A stretch of DNA of 64,000 nucleotides from Macropodus opercularis (taxonomy: Eukaryota; Chordata; Actinopteri; Anabantiformes; Osphronemidae): NCBI GenBank assembly GCA_030770545.1, contig CM061098.1:17202001-17266000 (forward strand), read 5' to 3'. This document shows positions 52,601-63,035 of this stretch, one piece after another. The notes beneath the pieces were generated by a model. It saw only the letters and a list, made by a program, of their open reading frames with translations, made no database searches and was not told the origin of the DNA. Each line of letters begins with the position of its first letter. The stretch's first letter is position 1. Made by a program: the position numbers and the translations under genes.

Positions 52601-55600
52601 TGTGTGCTGCGTTGTCTACAGGTAAACAATTCCTCAGGCCACCGTTATGATACGTTAGGATCAAAGATTTATAGTTAAAAGCACATTTACTGAAGCTACA
52701 GAAGTACACACATTTAAGTTGAAAATGCACTTTACTTAACTGCAAAAGTATTAGCATACAAGTAGAAGTGCCAGTTCAAACGTAATCACTAAATATGACA
52801 CTAAATAAGATGAGATGAGACAGTATTTCTAACTTTCATCATCCATTGGATCAAACAACACTAGCAACGAGTAGCAGACCGGTGGAGATTTAGCCACTGA
52901 TTCTACTTACTTCTTCTACTTACTCTTTTCTGTTGAAGTGCTACGGCTGCTTGGTTCAAACATGGCTTCACAGATCACCAACTCAAAGTACCTTCAAGTT
53001 TTGAATATAAAATTTAGACTCATGCTGTTAATAATAGCTACCCTGCTAGGAAACCAAAGACCTGCCACGTTTTAACTACTCATACAGAAGTGCTATAAAA
53101 ACACAGGAAACTGCAATGTGATACAATGGATATGATTTGAGATGTGACAACATAAAGCTAATTACTACATTACTGGATTATTATTACATCTATGCCTTTT
53201 TCTATGCTTCCTCTCACCTCCTGAAAACTAATGACAGGACTTTAATGTAGTTATGCTGCTCTCTACTGGAGATGGAAAAAGCACGGAGAAAGTCATGTCC
53301 CGACTAAAATGAAAGCTAAAGATTAGCCCAATTTTTTCCCTAAAGCCATGAAAAAAGAAATGTGAATCGTTTTGGTGTTGAATTGTTTCCATTTAGGCAT
53401 TATAAATCTTCCATACCATCCCACATCTCTATTACCTCTTTGCAGTCCTTTTCATTACTATTTAGAAAAAAGATCCCATGGGATCCCAAACTAATGAGAA
53501 AAAAAGCTGTCCACTCCCCCCTCTCCATAGCCTCTTCTCCACTGCTTTATCCCATTATACTCCTCCACTTCCAATCCCCCTGCAACACACATGCACAGAC
53601 ACAGCCCTCGTCTCTGGGGAGCAGTCAGTTTATATGATGTATAAGGTGACATCTTTATTCCACTAACCTAGCCTGGCAGGTCTATTAGCCAGCCCAGAGC
53701 TTCACAGACCTTTCCCTGTCAACAAGCTTATTCTCAACTGTCTAATTCACTCCAACCTCCTAGTCTATCTCAATCTGTGATCAAAACAGTCACTTTTATA
53801 CATTTCTGCCTACTGCCATAGTGAAATTACACTGCGCTGTCCTTCATATAGCTGGGGATCCCTGAAAGATCTGTGATGACACACAGACAAAAAGGTGTGG
53901 CCCTTCAAATTCCTCTGGGTCTTTGTGCAGCTCATTACCCCTCTTTGGCCCTATGGTTGGCGATAGCAAATTGGTACAAAAATCTCAAAGACAACTAGTA
54001 AATTAACCATAACAACACACTATGACAGACCCAGTGGATCCATCACTTCCACTGGGTTGATGATTCTTGATGGTTCTGTTGCATTTCTGTTTTTCTTTCC
54101 ATACAGCGAGTCACTAAGCTAAGAACAATGACATGGCCCAAAAAGTCTACTTCAAAGCTATTATCACATGCCAATGTGCGATTGAAAAGTTCCAACTCGA
54201 CTCGTGCTTATTAAGGCTGAAATGCTCAACGTTTTTTCACCCTTCAATCACATTAAGACAACACGTTGACATTAACTTTGTTAAAATATTTATTTTTTAG
54301 AAATTATTATTTCAGTCACTGAAAACTCTTACAGGCACTAAACTACAAAGACACTGGGAAAAGTTTGAGAACACAATGAGAAAATTAAATAAAATGATTA
54401 CACACAGAAACCTGTGGTAATTAGATTTAGCAGGCTTAGTTCATGTGGCTATTAGAGCTCCCAGTCTGTGGATGCATCATTTGTTACCACCCTGTCACAC
54501 ATGATGTATGGAGGGAGAGAGCTCTCCCAAGACCTTCACAACAAAACTGTTTAGTCACACAGGACTAACACAGGTCACCACCTGATTTGTCGACTCCTGA
54601 ATGTTGCCATAAGCTTCTCTGTTGCCACTGGAGGAAACATCACTTTACCATCAACTGACCATGCACAGGAGCCCTCACAAGATTTATGAGCAGGCATTAA
54701 AACTAGTCCAACAGCATTCACACTCCTCAACCAACTTCCTTGTATCTCAGTTAATAAAAATATAACAAATCATTATCCAATTTGCTGATGCCCATTAAAT
54801 ACAACACCAACAGGCATAGAGAGGAGGAGAAAAACATCATGTTGACTCGAGAGAAAAGGGGAGAAAAAAAAAGAGACATTCAGAAAATGAATGTACAAAT
54901 GAAAATGGGGGTAATATTAAAGGAGAGAAAAAGAAGGATAGTCGTCTTTGTTTATCTTCAACAAGAAACAGGCGGCCACATCCATTCTGTTGTGATAAGA
55001 TGGGTTATCAGCAGTAAACAAGGCCTGGGCCTGTATGAATGGAGCCAAAAGTGACTGAATACGCTCTTAAAAACAGATATGTTCAAATAAGTCTGCATGT
55101 CTTGTCCTTTCCTTGGCACAAGTACTACAAGTTCTGGTTTTCAGTTAGTGGACCTCAACATGGACAACTCTACAATCATAGGTCTTACAGAAAACCCCCT
55201 TCACATATCACACTCTTAGGTTGCTTCCATAAGGATGCAGATATACTGTATTCTGCCTCCATGCAGAAGAAACAGTAGAATTTAATTTATTCCTGCTATC
55301 AGTCTGGTTAATGAATGCTGAAAGTGTCCATTGTTGTTATTGGTATTGTTGTTGTTAACATTTACAATATTTGTTTAATATGACTCGTACTGCAGTGTAT
55401 TATATTAGGGGGTGACATTAATGTTTTTGACCACCTGCACAACTCAATTACTCACTGTAATAACGTAGTTTTATATACATTGTGAAGCCGAAATTTAAAA
55501 AAAAAAAAAAAGCAAAATAAGATGGTTTTAACATATGGGCCTTTATGTTGACATGTCAACATAGGAAAGAAGTTCTGCTTGTTAGTGTATTCCTATTTGC

Positions 55601-58600
55601 TGATTCTACCAACTAGTATATCAGGCTTAGGCTTTTAAAACGACTACTACAGGTTTGAGTAGAATTTCTGATATATTTCAGCAGTGAAACATGAAAACAT
55701 GTGCCTTTGTTTTCAACGGCCCACCTTCATGTAGATGCTCCTTTGCCTCCCTTTGTCTTACGCTTTCATTCAGCAAACAATCTGCCTCCACATTGGTCCG
55801 CGCTGCTCTCGCTAGCTTCCTTCTTATGGGAGACTATACTGAGAAGCCCATTGAGAGAGAAACCAATCGTGTGGTGTGTCAGAGGCCCGATAGAAGAAGG
55901 ACCCAGTAATGGAAGGACTTTTAAGGCTAAAAAGGAAAAGCTAATTATGATAAAGGGGCTGTAAGTTGTGTGGTTATCGCAGCCCTGGGCCTGCTGGTGC
56001 AGCAGACTGGTCCCTCGCAGTGATAACCAGGCAGAGCAAAGACGCCTGACACTCTGTCACTGTCACTCTGCTGCTCTGTTCAGCTAAAGATGGATTCACA
56101 TGCTACAGCATTTATGGTGTTTCCCTCCAACGCATAAAGCATTTATTGAACCTTTTAAACCTGAAACTGCAGCCTGCGGCTTATTTCTCTTGGATTTGTC
56201 CCACCTTTATGTTTTTTTTATGCCTGAGCACAAATGAGTTCCTTTCCACCAAGCAATGAGCACTTTCAAGACAGAATGATTATTCAAAACATTACTGCTT
56301 CGGTGAGTTTGAACCAACTCAAACAACAGCCGAATGACAATGCCAGGCTAGATACAGAGGCTCCCAGACAGACATATCAGGTGTCAAGTCACAGGGCATG
56401 TTAATATTAGTGAAGTGAATAAATGGGTGCATTCTCCACCTTGCTCCCCAGTTTCATCTCACTGTCTCTGATGCATTATGGCTATGTCTTGCTATATCAT
56501 CCCTCTCAAATGTCTTTAGCATTATAATATTTTCATTCTCCCTCACGGTTTCTATTATGATACTCTGTGGAAGCCCAGGGATAAGCATGAGTGAGCAAAT
56601 ACATTTAAAAAGAGAACAGGAAAAGACAACTTTTAGATCTGCACAATGTATCACAAAACATCAATTTAGCAATGCAATGGGATTTGGTAATTTAACCTTC
56701 AAGCATCATGTCTGTTAAGTATCTTGCGTAAAATTTAACTAATAGCTTGTTATTAATGTTTATTTAATCAATTCAGACTTAATATGGTCGACATATGTCT
56801 TGTGGCAACCATAATTCCATTAAGTAAAATTAAGAATGATCTTGTCATCATCTAGTTTTTTACAATTTAAAGACAGTCGGAGTCAGGTCTGATTTCAATC
56901 AGGCAACAAGCATCATGGCAAAGTGACAGCAAAGCCCCTGCAGCTGCAGTTCTTTCAGTGGACACAAGATGATGCAGATTCATTCCTCTGGGATCAACGC
57001 ACAATTTAATTTATGTTTCCTTTATTGACCCCACAAAGGACAAATTTGTCTCTGCGTTTAAACCCATCCCCTTTGGAGGGAGCAGTGGCTTGTTCCTGGA
57101 CTTTGTGACCAAGTTTCGATTTAAACCTGAGTCTCCTACATCCCCAGTTCAATAATCTATTCTTTCACAAATGCTTTATTTTCACCACAACGATGAAAGT
57201 AAATGCTTTCTACTATTAAACTGGACTTTTGTAAACAATATTATTCCAGACTGATGCAATCAAATAAAGAGGAGCTCAGTCATCAACATGTCACTCCACT
57301 ATGTTCCATCAAACTGGTCTTGTAACCCACGTACCGTCAGTGTGGAGTAACGTTGGTACCCAACCTGTAAATAGTTGCAGAATGCTACCATCTAGTGGCA
57401 ACACATCATTAATACAACAACTGAATAACTAATCTAATGAAAGCACAGCTACGAGTTTGTATTGTTGTAATGTCATTTGTACAATAGCCATGATTGATTT
57501 CCCTGAAAGATTGATTGCTTGGATCATTAGCTCATCCAAGAATGAAAACGTAATGTAATGTTGTATGGAACTGACCACTTTGCGGACTCTGGTCTTATAA
57601 TCAATGTGAAGCTCTCTGTGCTTCTGTAGAGCTGCTTCTAGAGACCTCTTCAGATCCAGTGCTCTTCTTAGCTGCTGCTGCTCAGCGCCTGCCTTAGTCA
57701 AGACCTGAATACACACATCAACAGACACGTTATCAGCATAACAGACTTCCACCTCCACAACCAATATGACATAAGTGTTTGAACACCACAGATTGCTCGG
57801 TAGCCAGGGCTCATCAGGTCTCTGTCAGCAGAATCTACTACACTAAATGAAAATGAAGAGATGTAGTAGCAGAAGATCACAACTGACCATTTCCATCATC
57901 GTGCTTTATTGCTGTAATGGATTACATGTTTACAAATGGTACTACTGTTAACCAACTAACCTGAACCCAGCCCTGCACAGCTGGTAGATGTTTGCATGTT
58001 ATTAGTCTATGGAGGTCTATCACTGTGGAAACAACTGCCTCGTTATCTTCCGTCTCCTTCACATGAAAACCTGATCATGACAGGAAAAGAGAAAATGTTA
58101 CTCCTAGTCTAGAATATTATATATAATACAGAACATTACCTGTCTTCGAGTCAGCTTGATGCACTTACAGTAAACTGCTCGGCCACACATTCATTCTCAC
58201 TGCACTGATGCTGTATAGACTTTAGACTTGTCATCTAGGAAATTCATTGGATCAGCTGCCTCTTTATGCCAAAGACGGACAAAATGTAACTGCAACATGA
58301 CACAATTAAACTAATAAGTACAGACATTCCTATAAGTTTCAATTTGATTCTTCTTGTACTGCCCTTAAAGCACTGGACAGCTATGACTGGAACGACATTG
58401 CAATTTAGATTTATGATTGTTTGATCTGAACTAAATAAATGTGTATTTACAATTGCTTAGATTATAGTGTATATATATATATATATGGAAGTGATACTGG
58501 AAGTGATGGCTTGGCCCCCACAGAGCCCTGATCTCAGCATCATGTGTGTGTCTGGGATCACATGAAGAGACAGAAGGATGTGAGAAACCCTACATCCACA

Positions 58601-61050
58601 GAGAATCTGTGGTTAGTTCTCCAAGATGCCTGGAGCTTGGTTACCAGCCGAGTTCCTTCAAACACCGTGTGCAAGTGAACATAGAAGAACTGCTGCTGTT
58701 TGAAGGCAAAGGGTGGTCACCAAATACTAATGTGGTTTAGATTTCTCTTTTGTTCATTCACTGCATTTTGTTCATTTATGAAAATAAAAGTTTAACTCTT
58801 CCAGTTTTGAAAGCTTTCTTTGTTTACAGCATTTTTCCACACTTTTGCACAGTACTATATATAGTACTGTACAAAAGTTTATATAAAAGTTACATAAAAG
58901 CACAGTTCGGTATACCAAACTACATGTAATGAAACCCAAAACACTAGGTTTCAACTACAAACACATTTCAATATTTAGTAGTGTTCTGTGTTGGCTGTAC
59001 CCACCAGGACTGAGATTAAGGTCCAGACTGTAGGAGTGAGAGATAAGTCCAGAATTCCGGATAAACAATTCTCCATCAAAAGGCTCATTCTCCTCTTCCT
59101 CTTCTTCCTTCTTTCCCACACTGTTCGTATTCTCAGGATCTTTGCCATCTTTTACGTTCCCTTTCTTCGCGTTCCCACCTGTCCTCCTTTCACACACCCT
59201 CTTTTCTTCAGACCTCTTCTGCTCCAAATTTTCACCAACCTTCCCTGAGTTGTTTTCATTCTCATAGCTTGTCTTGCCTTCTTGACAGGTTTCTCCCTTT
59301 TGTTGTAACTTTCCTTCTTTCCTGTCATCCTTCACATCTTTGCTGTAGCAGGGTTGTTCGTCATCTGATGGACATCCACTAGCTGGAGGTGAGGATGAAG
59401 GGCTGCTACTAACCCTCTGGATGTCGGTGACACCAAAGTCAGGAAGAAGTAGCCTCATACAGGATTCCATCTCTGTCAGTGTTGCCTCTATTTCCTGGTA
59501 CTTCTCTGAAAACAAAAACAAAAAAACCTGTGCTTTATATTACATGTTTACATGCACACAAAGAAGCTCTACAAACTTGGATGTTTACAGGTCACTAAAA
59601 CTATTGTTGTGTGTACCTTCCATATCTTTGGAGGCTGCCTCTACTCTCTCCTTATAGATTCTCTCCATTCTTCTCTGTCTCTCCTCCTCCCTCCTCCTCT
59701 CTGCTATGGTCCTGGCCTCAGCGTCCTGAAAGTCCACCTAAAATATGGCAACATGGCTTGGTTGATTTTAGTTTGTGATACATACTACTCAATGCTGTGA
59801 CGATTGAAAGCTAGGCATAGTTTTAGGCCACCATTCTTACCTTTTTAACTTGTTTGAGAAAGTGGTAGCCCAATGCCAACTTCTTATACGTTGTCCCATA
59901 AGAAGTCTGCCACGACTGAACCGTCCGAATGGCCAGTGATCGCAGTTTCCTGGCTACTTCTTTGGGGGGAGGAAGAGGCTGCTCTGAATCAGTCTCTACA
60001 GTCAGCTCCAAGAACTCCTGCAGGAGGACAAGGAGATGGTGTGTTGGCAGTACAAAAGTACATATTTTTGTAAAAGCTGAGCTTTTTTCTGAGCATGACA
60101 AGCACACATATTATTAATATTTTATTAGAAGTAATATAAGACCACATATAATGGCATGGAAACAAAATAGTGATTCTGATTTTATATCACTAGTCAACCA
60201 CCTACTAGTAAATAAACTCATTCTTTACCTGAAAGTTGTCCACGAGTAGCGTCCGGAAGTGATGTGACCTGGTGAACAGTTCACTGGCTATCTGGAAGGC
60301 TGACAGTCGTATCTCACAGTGTTCTTGGTTGAGCTGGGACATCACTGTGTGGTACACATGGTCTATGCAGTCACTGGACATTCTGTAAGGGAGGACAACA
60401 TAGCAAACTGTGTTTAACCTCACAGTTGCTTATTAAGGTATAACTGTGATGTTTCAAGCTAAATTAATGTGTAGTAGTAATACTGAACAGGATGTACTGC
60501 ATGACTTTGGACAGAAATACATACTGTATTTGACTGATTGTCTTTAATTTCTTAATGAAGCACACAAAATAACTTAATTCAATGCAATAACGTTTATTTA
60601 AGTAGAACAATAAACAAAAAAATCACCTTCAATCATCAAGACTCTGATGGCGTTTTAAGAGGAGTGAAAGGTCTTTTGGCCTCCTCATTCATTTTAGTTA
60701 TGATAGCCAAAACATTAGAACTAAATAATTACACTGCAACAAACCTCCAGCATCCACTGTGACCTCAATTAGATGTTTATACATCTAATATAACTATCAC
60801 CTTTCTGACAGTTCTGACAGGCTGAAAACCTGTGTAAATAATTATTTACAAAAACGTATTGTGTATCTAATATTAAATCTTGTGTGTGTGGGGGAGAGAG
60901 AGAGAGAGAGTGAGTTAGTGAGTGAGATAGCGAGACGTACTTGCAGATCTTCTTAAGTTCTTTCATCTTGTCCTGCTTGAGCTCCTGCTGTCCTGACGTG
61001 GTTAGTTCCTCCACCAGCTCTGACAGCCGCTCTCTGTGAGACAGCTCCAT
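36189..61050 (-). CDS. uvssa: UV-stimulated scaffold protein A, complete, 14 coding exons
   Basis: Scaffold of transcription-coupled nucleotide excision repair. It binds stalled RNA polymerase II with CSA/CSB and USP7 and brings in TFIIH (family knowledge). Exons in transcript order: 60941-61050, 60229-60382, 59841-60017, 59617-59737, 59005-59505, 57961-58070, 57576-57704, 48562-48691, 44356-44554, 43104-43214, 42506-42689, 42307-42418, 36553-36727, 36189-36282. All phases agree, giving 768 aa (human 709). Seen: VHS-like N-terminal domain (about 1-147), charged coiled region (about 150-210), acidic TFIIH p62-binding string with F456, V459 and K462 (equivalents of human F408, V411 and K414), C2HC zinc finger C625, C635, C643, H646, and the conserved end FSNQFNYAFK. 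The extra length is mainly in exon 5. ATG 61050 is the first in-frame methionine; the codon before it is GTG. Confidence 0.95.
36553..36727 (-). CDS. uvssa: uvssa coding exon 13
   Basis: Residues 680-737 plus two bases. DWRDAELMRDIEAATGENLG matches human EWQDPELMRDVEAATGQDLG; a basic KKGKGKQKKYPNLSDLK segment follows. Acceptor gttctag, donor GTACGT. Confidence 0.94.
37981..38028. repeat. (AC)n microsatellite in uvssa intron 12
   Basis: AC run broken by one C6 tract. Confidence 0.93.
38284..38327. repeat. (GT)22 microsatellite in uvssa intron 12
   Basis: Pure GT run about 260 bases after the AC run, in inverted orientation to it. Confidence 0.93.
40353..40389. repeat. 17-bp perfect inverted repeat with 3-base loop
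   Basis: tgtgttgtcaggtgtat, gaa, atacacctgacaacaca: arms 40353-40369 and 40373-40389 pair perfectly. Lies in uvssa intron 12, just beyond a 115-codon open frame at 39932-40279 (minus). Confidence 0.9.
42307..42418 (-). CDS. uvssa: uvssa coding exon 12 (zinc finger, second part)
   Basis: Residues 643-679 plus one base. It opens CPFHGQIIPRNQDGRP and continues as an Arg/Glu-rich helix. Donor GTAAGG. A 5.6-kb intron follows. Confidence 0.94.
42506..42689 (-). CDS. uvssa: uvssa coding exon 11 (zinc finger, first part)
   Basis: Residues 581-642. It carries SQHQFWVPAEVEEEV and HFCRAPLGNGKLCQRQDRLK, with zinc-ligand candidates C625 and C635. The remaining ligands C643 and H646 open the next exon. 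Acceptor cttgtgcag, donor GTAACA. Confidence 0.95.
43104..43214 (-). CDS. uvssa: uvssa coding exon 10
   Basis: Residues 544-580 plus two bases. APVVPFGLDLYYWGQEQPNA then GKIVK is nearly identical to human. The acceptor at gcatcag/CTCC keeps phase 2; a second AG eight bases on (tcctcag) would shift the frame and is rejected. Confidence 0.9.
43445..43930 (-). pseudogene. processed enolase (eno1-type) pseudogene, 3'-truncated, in uvssa intron 9
   Basis: On the minus strand a decayed enolase coding sequence starts at ATG 43903 and runs without introns. Recognisable pieces in order: LYTEKGLYRGAVPSS, IYEALELRDNDKTRYRDKGV then SKAV, SIAPALLSK, GVSLAVCKVGAAGKGVP, LYRYPADLAGSAEVIFPVPA, INGRSHAGNKLAKQEFM. 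It has a stop at codon 7, a stop after SKAV, frame shifts, and a loss in the active-site loop GASTG. Homology stops after QEFMV, about residue 170 of the usual 434. A short leader before the ATG may be 5'UTR. It splits over two overlapping open frames, which are not real genes. Vertebrate enolase genes have coding introns in this part, so lack of introns points to an RNA-derived copy. Confidence 0.88.
44356..44554 (-). CDS. uvssa: uvssa coding exon 9
   Basis: Residues 478-543 plus two bases. Joined to exon 8 it restores EYGLDPSPS (human EYGLEAAP). Mostly Pro/Ser/Ala-rich and poorly conserved, then EEEQDPTCAAATLRLL against human EVSDPTSAAAQLRQL. Donor GTGACA. Confidence 0.85.
45366..45412 (-). 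repeat. interspersed repeat, copy 2
   Basis: Reverse complement reads tttgtctctgcattttaatc then ccagggggagcagtgggcag, the same order as 57046-57092. Lies in uvssa intron 8. Confidence 0.5.
46319..46350 (+). repeat. poly-C tract (22 C, then AA, then C7)
   Basis: C homopolymer in uvssa intron 8; a G-quadruplex candidate on the transcribed (minus) strand. Confidence 0.9.
48562..48691 (-). CDS. uvssa: uvssa coding exon 8 (TFIIH-binding acidic string)
   Basis: Residues 435-477 plus one base. Acceptor cttcctcag, donor GTGAGT after GAGTATG. It encodes an Asp/Glu run, then SDFDEVPEKEGYEPHIPEHL, the segment that in human UVSSA docks on the p62 PH domain of TFIIH and holds the regulatory ubiquitination lysine. 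F456, V459 and K462 are kept. Confidence 0.95.
49253..49323. repeat. (GT)n microsatellite in uvssa intron 7
   Basis: GT run of about 70 bases. Confidence 0.95.
49541..49600. repeat. (AC)30 microsatellite in uvssa intron 7
   Basis: Pure AC run of 60 bases, 220 bases after the GT run and complementary to it. Confidence 0.95.
49945..50125 (+). repeat. interspersed SINE-like repeat, copy B
   Basis: 'ggcctcacagcaagac', 'gtgtggactttgcatgttct', 'ggttcctcccatagtccaaa' and 'gttaattggagactgtaaa' match the middle of copy A in the same order and orientation. Lies in uvssa intron 7. Confidence 0.65.
51655..51698. repeat. possible DNA-transposon terminus
   Basis: gtttggatgtccacatacttttggtcatat resembles the 'gtccacaaacttttggacatata' ends of fish Tc1/MITE elements. 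Single end only, in uvssa intron 7. Confidence 0.4.
57005..57092 (+). repeat. interspersed repeat ('tttgtctctgc-ttt-aaaccc', copy 1)
   Basis: tttattgaccccacaaaggacaaatttgtctctgcgtttaaacccatcccctttggagggagcagtggct is a short dispersed fish element; a reverse copy is at 45366-45412. Lies in uvssa intron 7. Confidence 0.5.
57576..57704 (-). CDS. uvssa: uvssa coding exon 7
   Basis: Residues 392-434. Acceptor tattcag. LRRALDLKRSLEAALQKHRE aligns with human LKRAIDLKAELELVLRKYKE. The donor is ambiguous by one codon: GTG|GTCAGT (chosen, better at -1, +4 to +6) or AAA|GTGGTC, both phase 0. Confidence 0.88.
57961..58070 (-). CDS. uvssa: uvssa coding exon 6
   Basis: Residues 355-391. Acceptor gatcag, donor GTTAGT. 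It reads FHVKETEDNEAVVSTVIDLH and then LPAVQGWVQ, matching human KVQENEDNLALIHAARDTLK and LPAVCSWIQ. No open frame with its own ATG marks it. Confidence 0.9.
58510..58878 (+). mobile_element. decayed Tc1-like transposon, 3' part with terminal repeat, in uvssa intron 5
   Basis: Broken plus-strand frames read SPDLS (58520s), then QRICG-FSKMPG, LPAEFLQTPCAS, RRTAAV and RVVTKY near 58713. These follow the end of Tc1 transposases (NSPDLNIIEHLWD ... LWxVLQEAW ... LPxxxLQxLxxSxxRRxxAVLKAKGGHTKY). About 120 bases on, at 58841-58860, is the Tc1-type terminus acttttgcacagtactatat. A second inverted copy follows at once (58861-58878). Confidence 0.75.
58841..58878. repeat. head-to-head Tc1 terminal repeats (near-perfect palindrome)
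   Basis: Arms 58841-58858 and 58861-58878 pair 17 of 18 bases around a central AT. Each arm is the acttttgyacagtactat terminus of Tc1-like elements. Confidence 0.8.
59005..59505 (-). CDS. uvssa: uvssa coding exon 5 (long, charged)
   Basis: Residues 188-354 with split ends. The N-terminal part EKYQEIEATLTEMESCMRLL is conserved. The middle (about residues 230-310) is a Lys/Glu/Gly/Asn-rich insert with low complexity, and accounts for most of the extra length against human. It ends SLDLNLSPG, parallel to human TLDVELCSEG. Donor is GTGGGT; the next GT (GTACAG) would break the frame. Confidence 0.9.
59617..59737 (-). CDS. uvssa: uvssa coding exon 4
   Basis: Residues 148-187 plus one base. VDFQDAEARTIAERRREEER followed by QRRMERIYKERV is a highly charged helix, probably coiled coil. 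No methionine-initiated frame begins it; it was found by matching the human VDFQDTNARSLAER segment between flanking exons. Donor GTACAC is unusual at +5. Confidence 0.9.
59841..60017 (-). CDS. uvssa: uvssa coding exon 3
   Basis: Residues 89-147. Acceptor cctgcag, donor GTAAGA. It carries EFLELTVETDSEQPLPPPKE and YKKLALGYHFLKQVKK, the conserved end of the N-terminal domain. Confidence 0.95.
60229..60382 (-). CDS. uvssa: uvssa coding exon 2
   Basis: Residues 37-88. Acceptor cccttacag, donor GTAAAG after NFQ. Core of the VHS-like helical domain: QLNQEHCEIRLSAFQIASEL is nearly identical to the human protein. Confidence 0.95.
60941..61050 (-). CDS. uvssa: uvssa coding exon 1
   Basis: Residues 1-36 plus two bases, donor GTACGT. 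LSELVEELTTSGQQ and MKELKKIC match the human N terminus closely, which fixes ATG 61050 as the start. This is the first part of the VHS-like domain. Confidence 0.93.
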
Positions 61051-61480
61051 CACTGGTCACTACAACACCAGTCACCGTGAATGTACTAGGTATTCATACA
61101 ACTTTAACAAGTCACACAAGGCTCAAAGTGCTGTTTATGTTGCTAAAGTGCAAAGTCTTAGCTAGTTAGGATAAGTAATTAGCTCGAACTCTGGACACAA
61201 CAACGCTAACAGCTAGGTAACAGGGAATGGCTGGTCAACAAACGCGTATCCCTACCAGCAGATTGGTTAGTTTGGTACAAAATAATTAGCAGCTGAGCCT
61301 TGAGAGTCGCCTCAGAAAAGTACAACAAAACCAAAAAACTGAGGGAGCTCGCTTTGCTTTTGTTTCAATAGCTTATGGTATTTACAGCTTCCTGTTCCCA
61401 GCTTTTACTACCGGTTTGAATTTCCACAATAAAGGCCTTAATACAGCTGCCGTGTCTGCAGACAAGATGGAGCTTCTCAA
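61051..61480 (-). promoter_or_regulatory. presumed uvssa promoter and 5' leader
   Basis: Placed only by position upstream of ATG 61050. Unlike the nkx1-1 promoter this stretch is not strikingly CpG-rich and I see no clear TATA box or other core element. Confidence 0.35.
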
Positions 61481-63035
61481 AAACAGGAACTGTCCACACA
61501 AAACCTTTTCTCTAAATTTCTCATTTAATATGTACAAAACAAGATAGAATTAACATAAATATAATATAATATAATATGGTGAGATTTGCTGAGCTATTTG
61601 TACCATGGCTATACAGAATTTTGTCAGCATGCTGGTTTGACTAAAATATCTGATATGTGTCAATAGAATAATATAAAAGTAATAGTAATTATATATAAAT
61701 AATAGTAAGACACTATAGCATCGTACTTTTCCACTTTGCAGAATAAAAACACAAAATTTATTTTTTAGTCATGGCTCCACCCTCTTAATACGTCGCATCC
61801 TAGCATTAGCTTGCAGCCTTTTGAATTTAAGGCCAGGCTTCATTTTATTATACTTTTCTTTTTAAGAAGGTTTAATTTTTTTATATGAGTATAATTTTAA
61901 GGGATTGTTGTGACGCAATTATTTTATTTTTCTAACGGACAAATAAAACATTGCATATGTACCTATGGGTCACCATATAAATGGGTGTAACGTTACCATT
62001 TATGTATGTTCTACCTTGGTAATATTAATGTCATTATGTGACAAATGAAAACATTACCCAACTTGTGTTAGGGCAAGATAAGCCCATGTAACTTAACTAT
62101 AGAAATGCATCAAAAATGGTTTGGTCTGTTTGAAATGTCATACAACACTGCCAAATAACAGGTGATGTCAGCTTTGTGTAACAGTAATAGAACAGATATA
62201 GATCATTCACAGCTAAACTAAAGCTGGTTTGCATTAGAAGCGTTGAATCAGATTCCAACTTCAACCTCTCCAGTTAACCAACAGGCTTATTACACAGACA
62301 AAACAGGTTAATTGAGGAAGACAAGTTATTAGACAACAATCGTTATTTTTCAATTAATTTATGGCATATGTTGCTGGCTAATATCGTGTTCATACACAGG
62401 CGCTTGAGCATAAACATCTATGTAGCCTATATACTGTATGTACCATATGACAAGTGTCCAGCTGAAATCTCAGTGCATTTCAAGTTTACAAGCAGTTCAA
62501 AGACCAACTCCAGGATACCACGGCCTGTGCTCCTGGGTAAATCCACGCTCATTCAGTGTATGATGGCTCAGGTGTTTCAGCAGAAGTGGCATCTTGAGGA
62601 ATTATTGATATTAACATATTCTGATATGAACAACCATCAACAACGAAAGCAACGAAAGTTTGTCACCCACTATGGTGACTGGCGTGGCAGGTCAGCTCTG
62701 CCATTAATGTGCTTGTGTGCACAAATGAGAGAATGTGATGAATGTGTCAAAGGACTCTGAGAAGCAATGATGTAGACGTGCTGCATAGTGGTGTAAATGA
62801 CTCCTTAGGACTCTACTTCATTACTCTCTGTGGAGAGTTACTCGCTTAGTAGAAAGTACATCTTCTTACACAGAACTGAATGACTTCATCTATTAACCCC
62901 TGCTTGTTTAGAGCTGTGCCTTTTAGGGGTTATCACATCCCCATCTTTACCATCCTTTTCACTTCCCACAGCCTGCATAACTCTCTGCACTGTAAACTGT
63001 AGCTTTATAAAATGTCACTATGTGAAACACTCTGG
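61481..63035. other. intergenic region sil1 / uvssa
   Basis: AT-rich. A 130-codon plus-strand frame at 62368-62760 shows no domain or splice partners. The sil1 3'UTR must occupy the right end. Confidence 0.55.

Larger units (their letters stand above)
48692..57575 (-). other. uvssa intron 7 (8.9 kb)
   Basis: By far the largest intron. It contains two inverted microsatellites, repeat copies, a possible transposon end and repeat-free stretches such as 50930-51240 and 55960-56060 that may be regulatory. No nested gene recognised. Confidence 0.75.

Noticed and set aside
62368..62760. 130-codon plus-strand frame between sil1 and uvssa
   Set aside because: No domain, AT-rich composition, no evidence of splicing.
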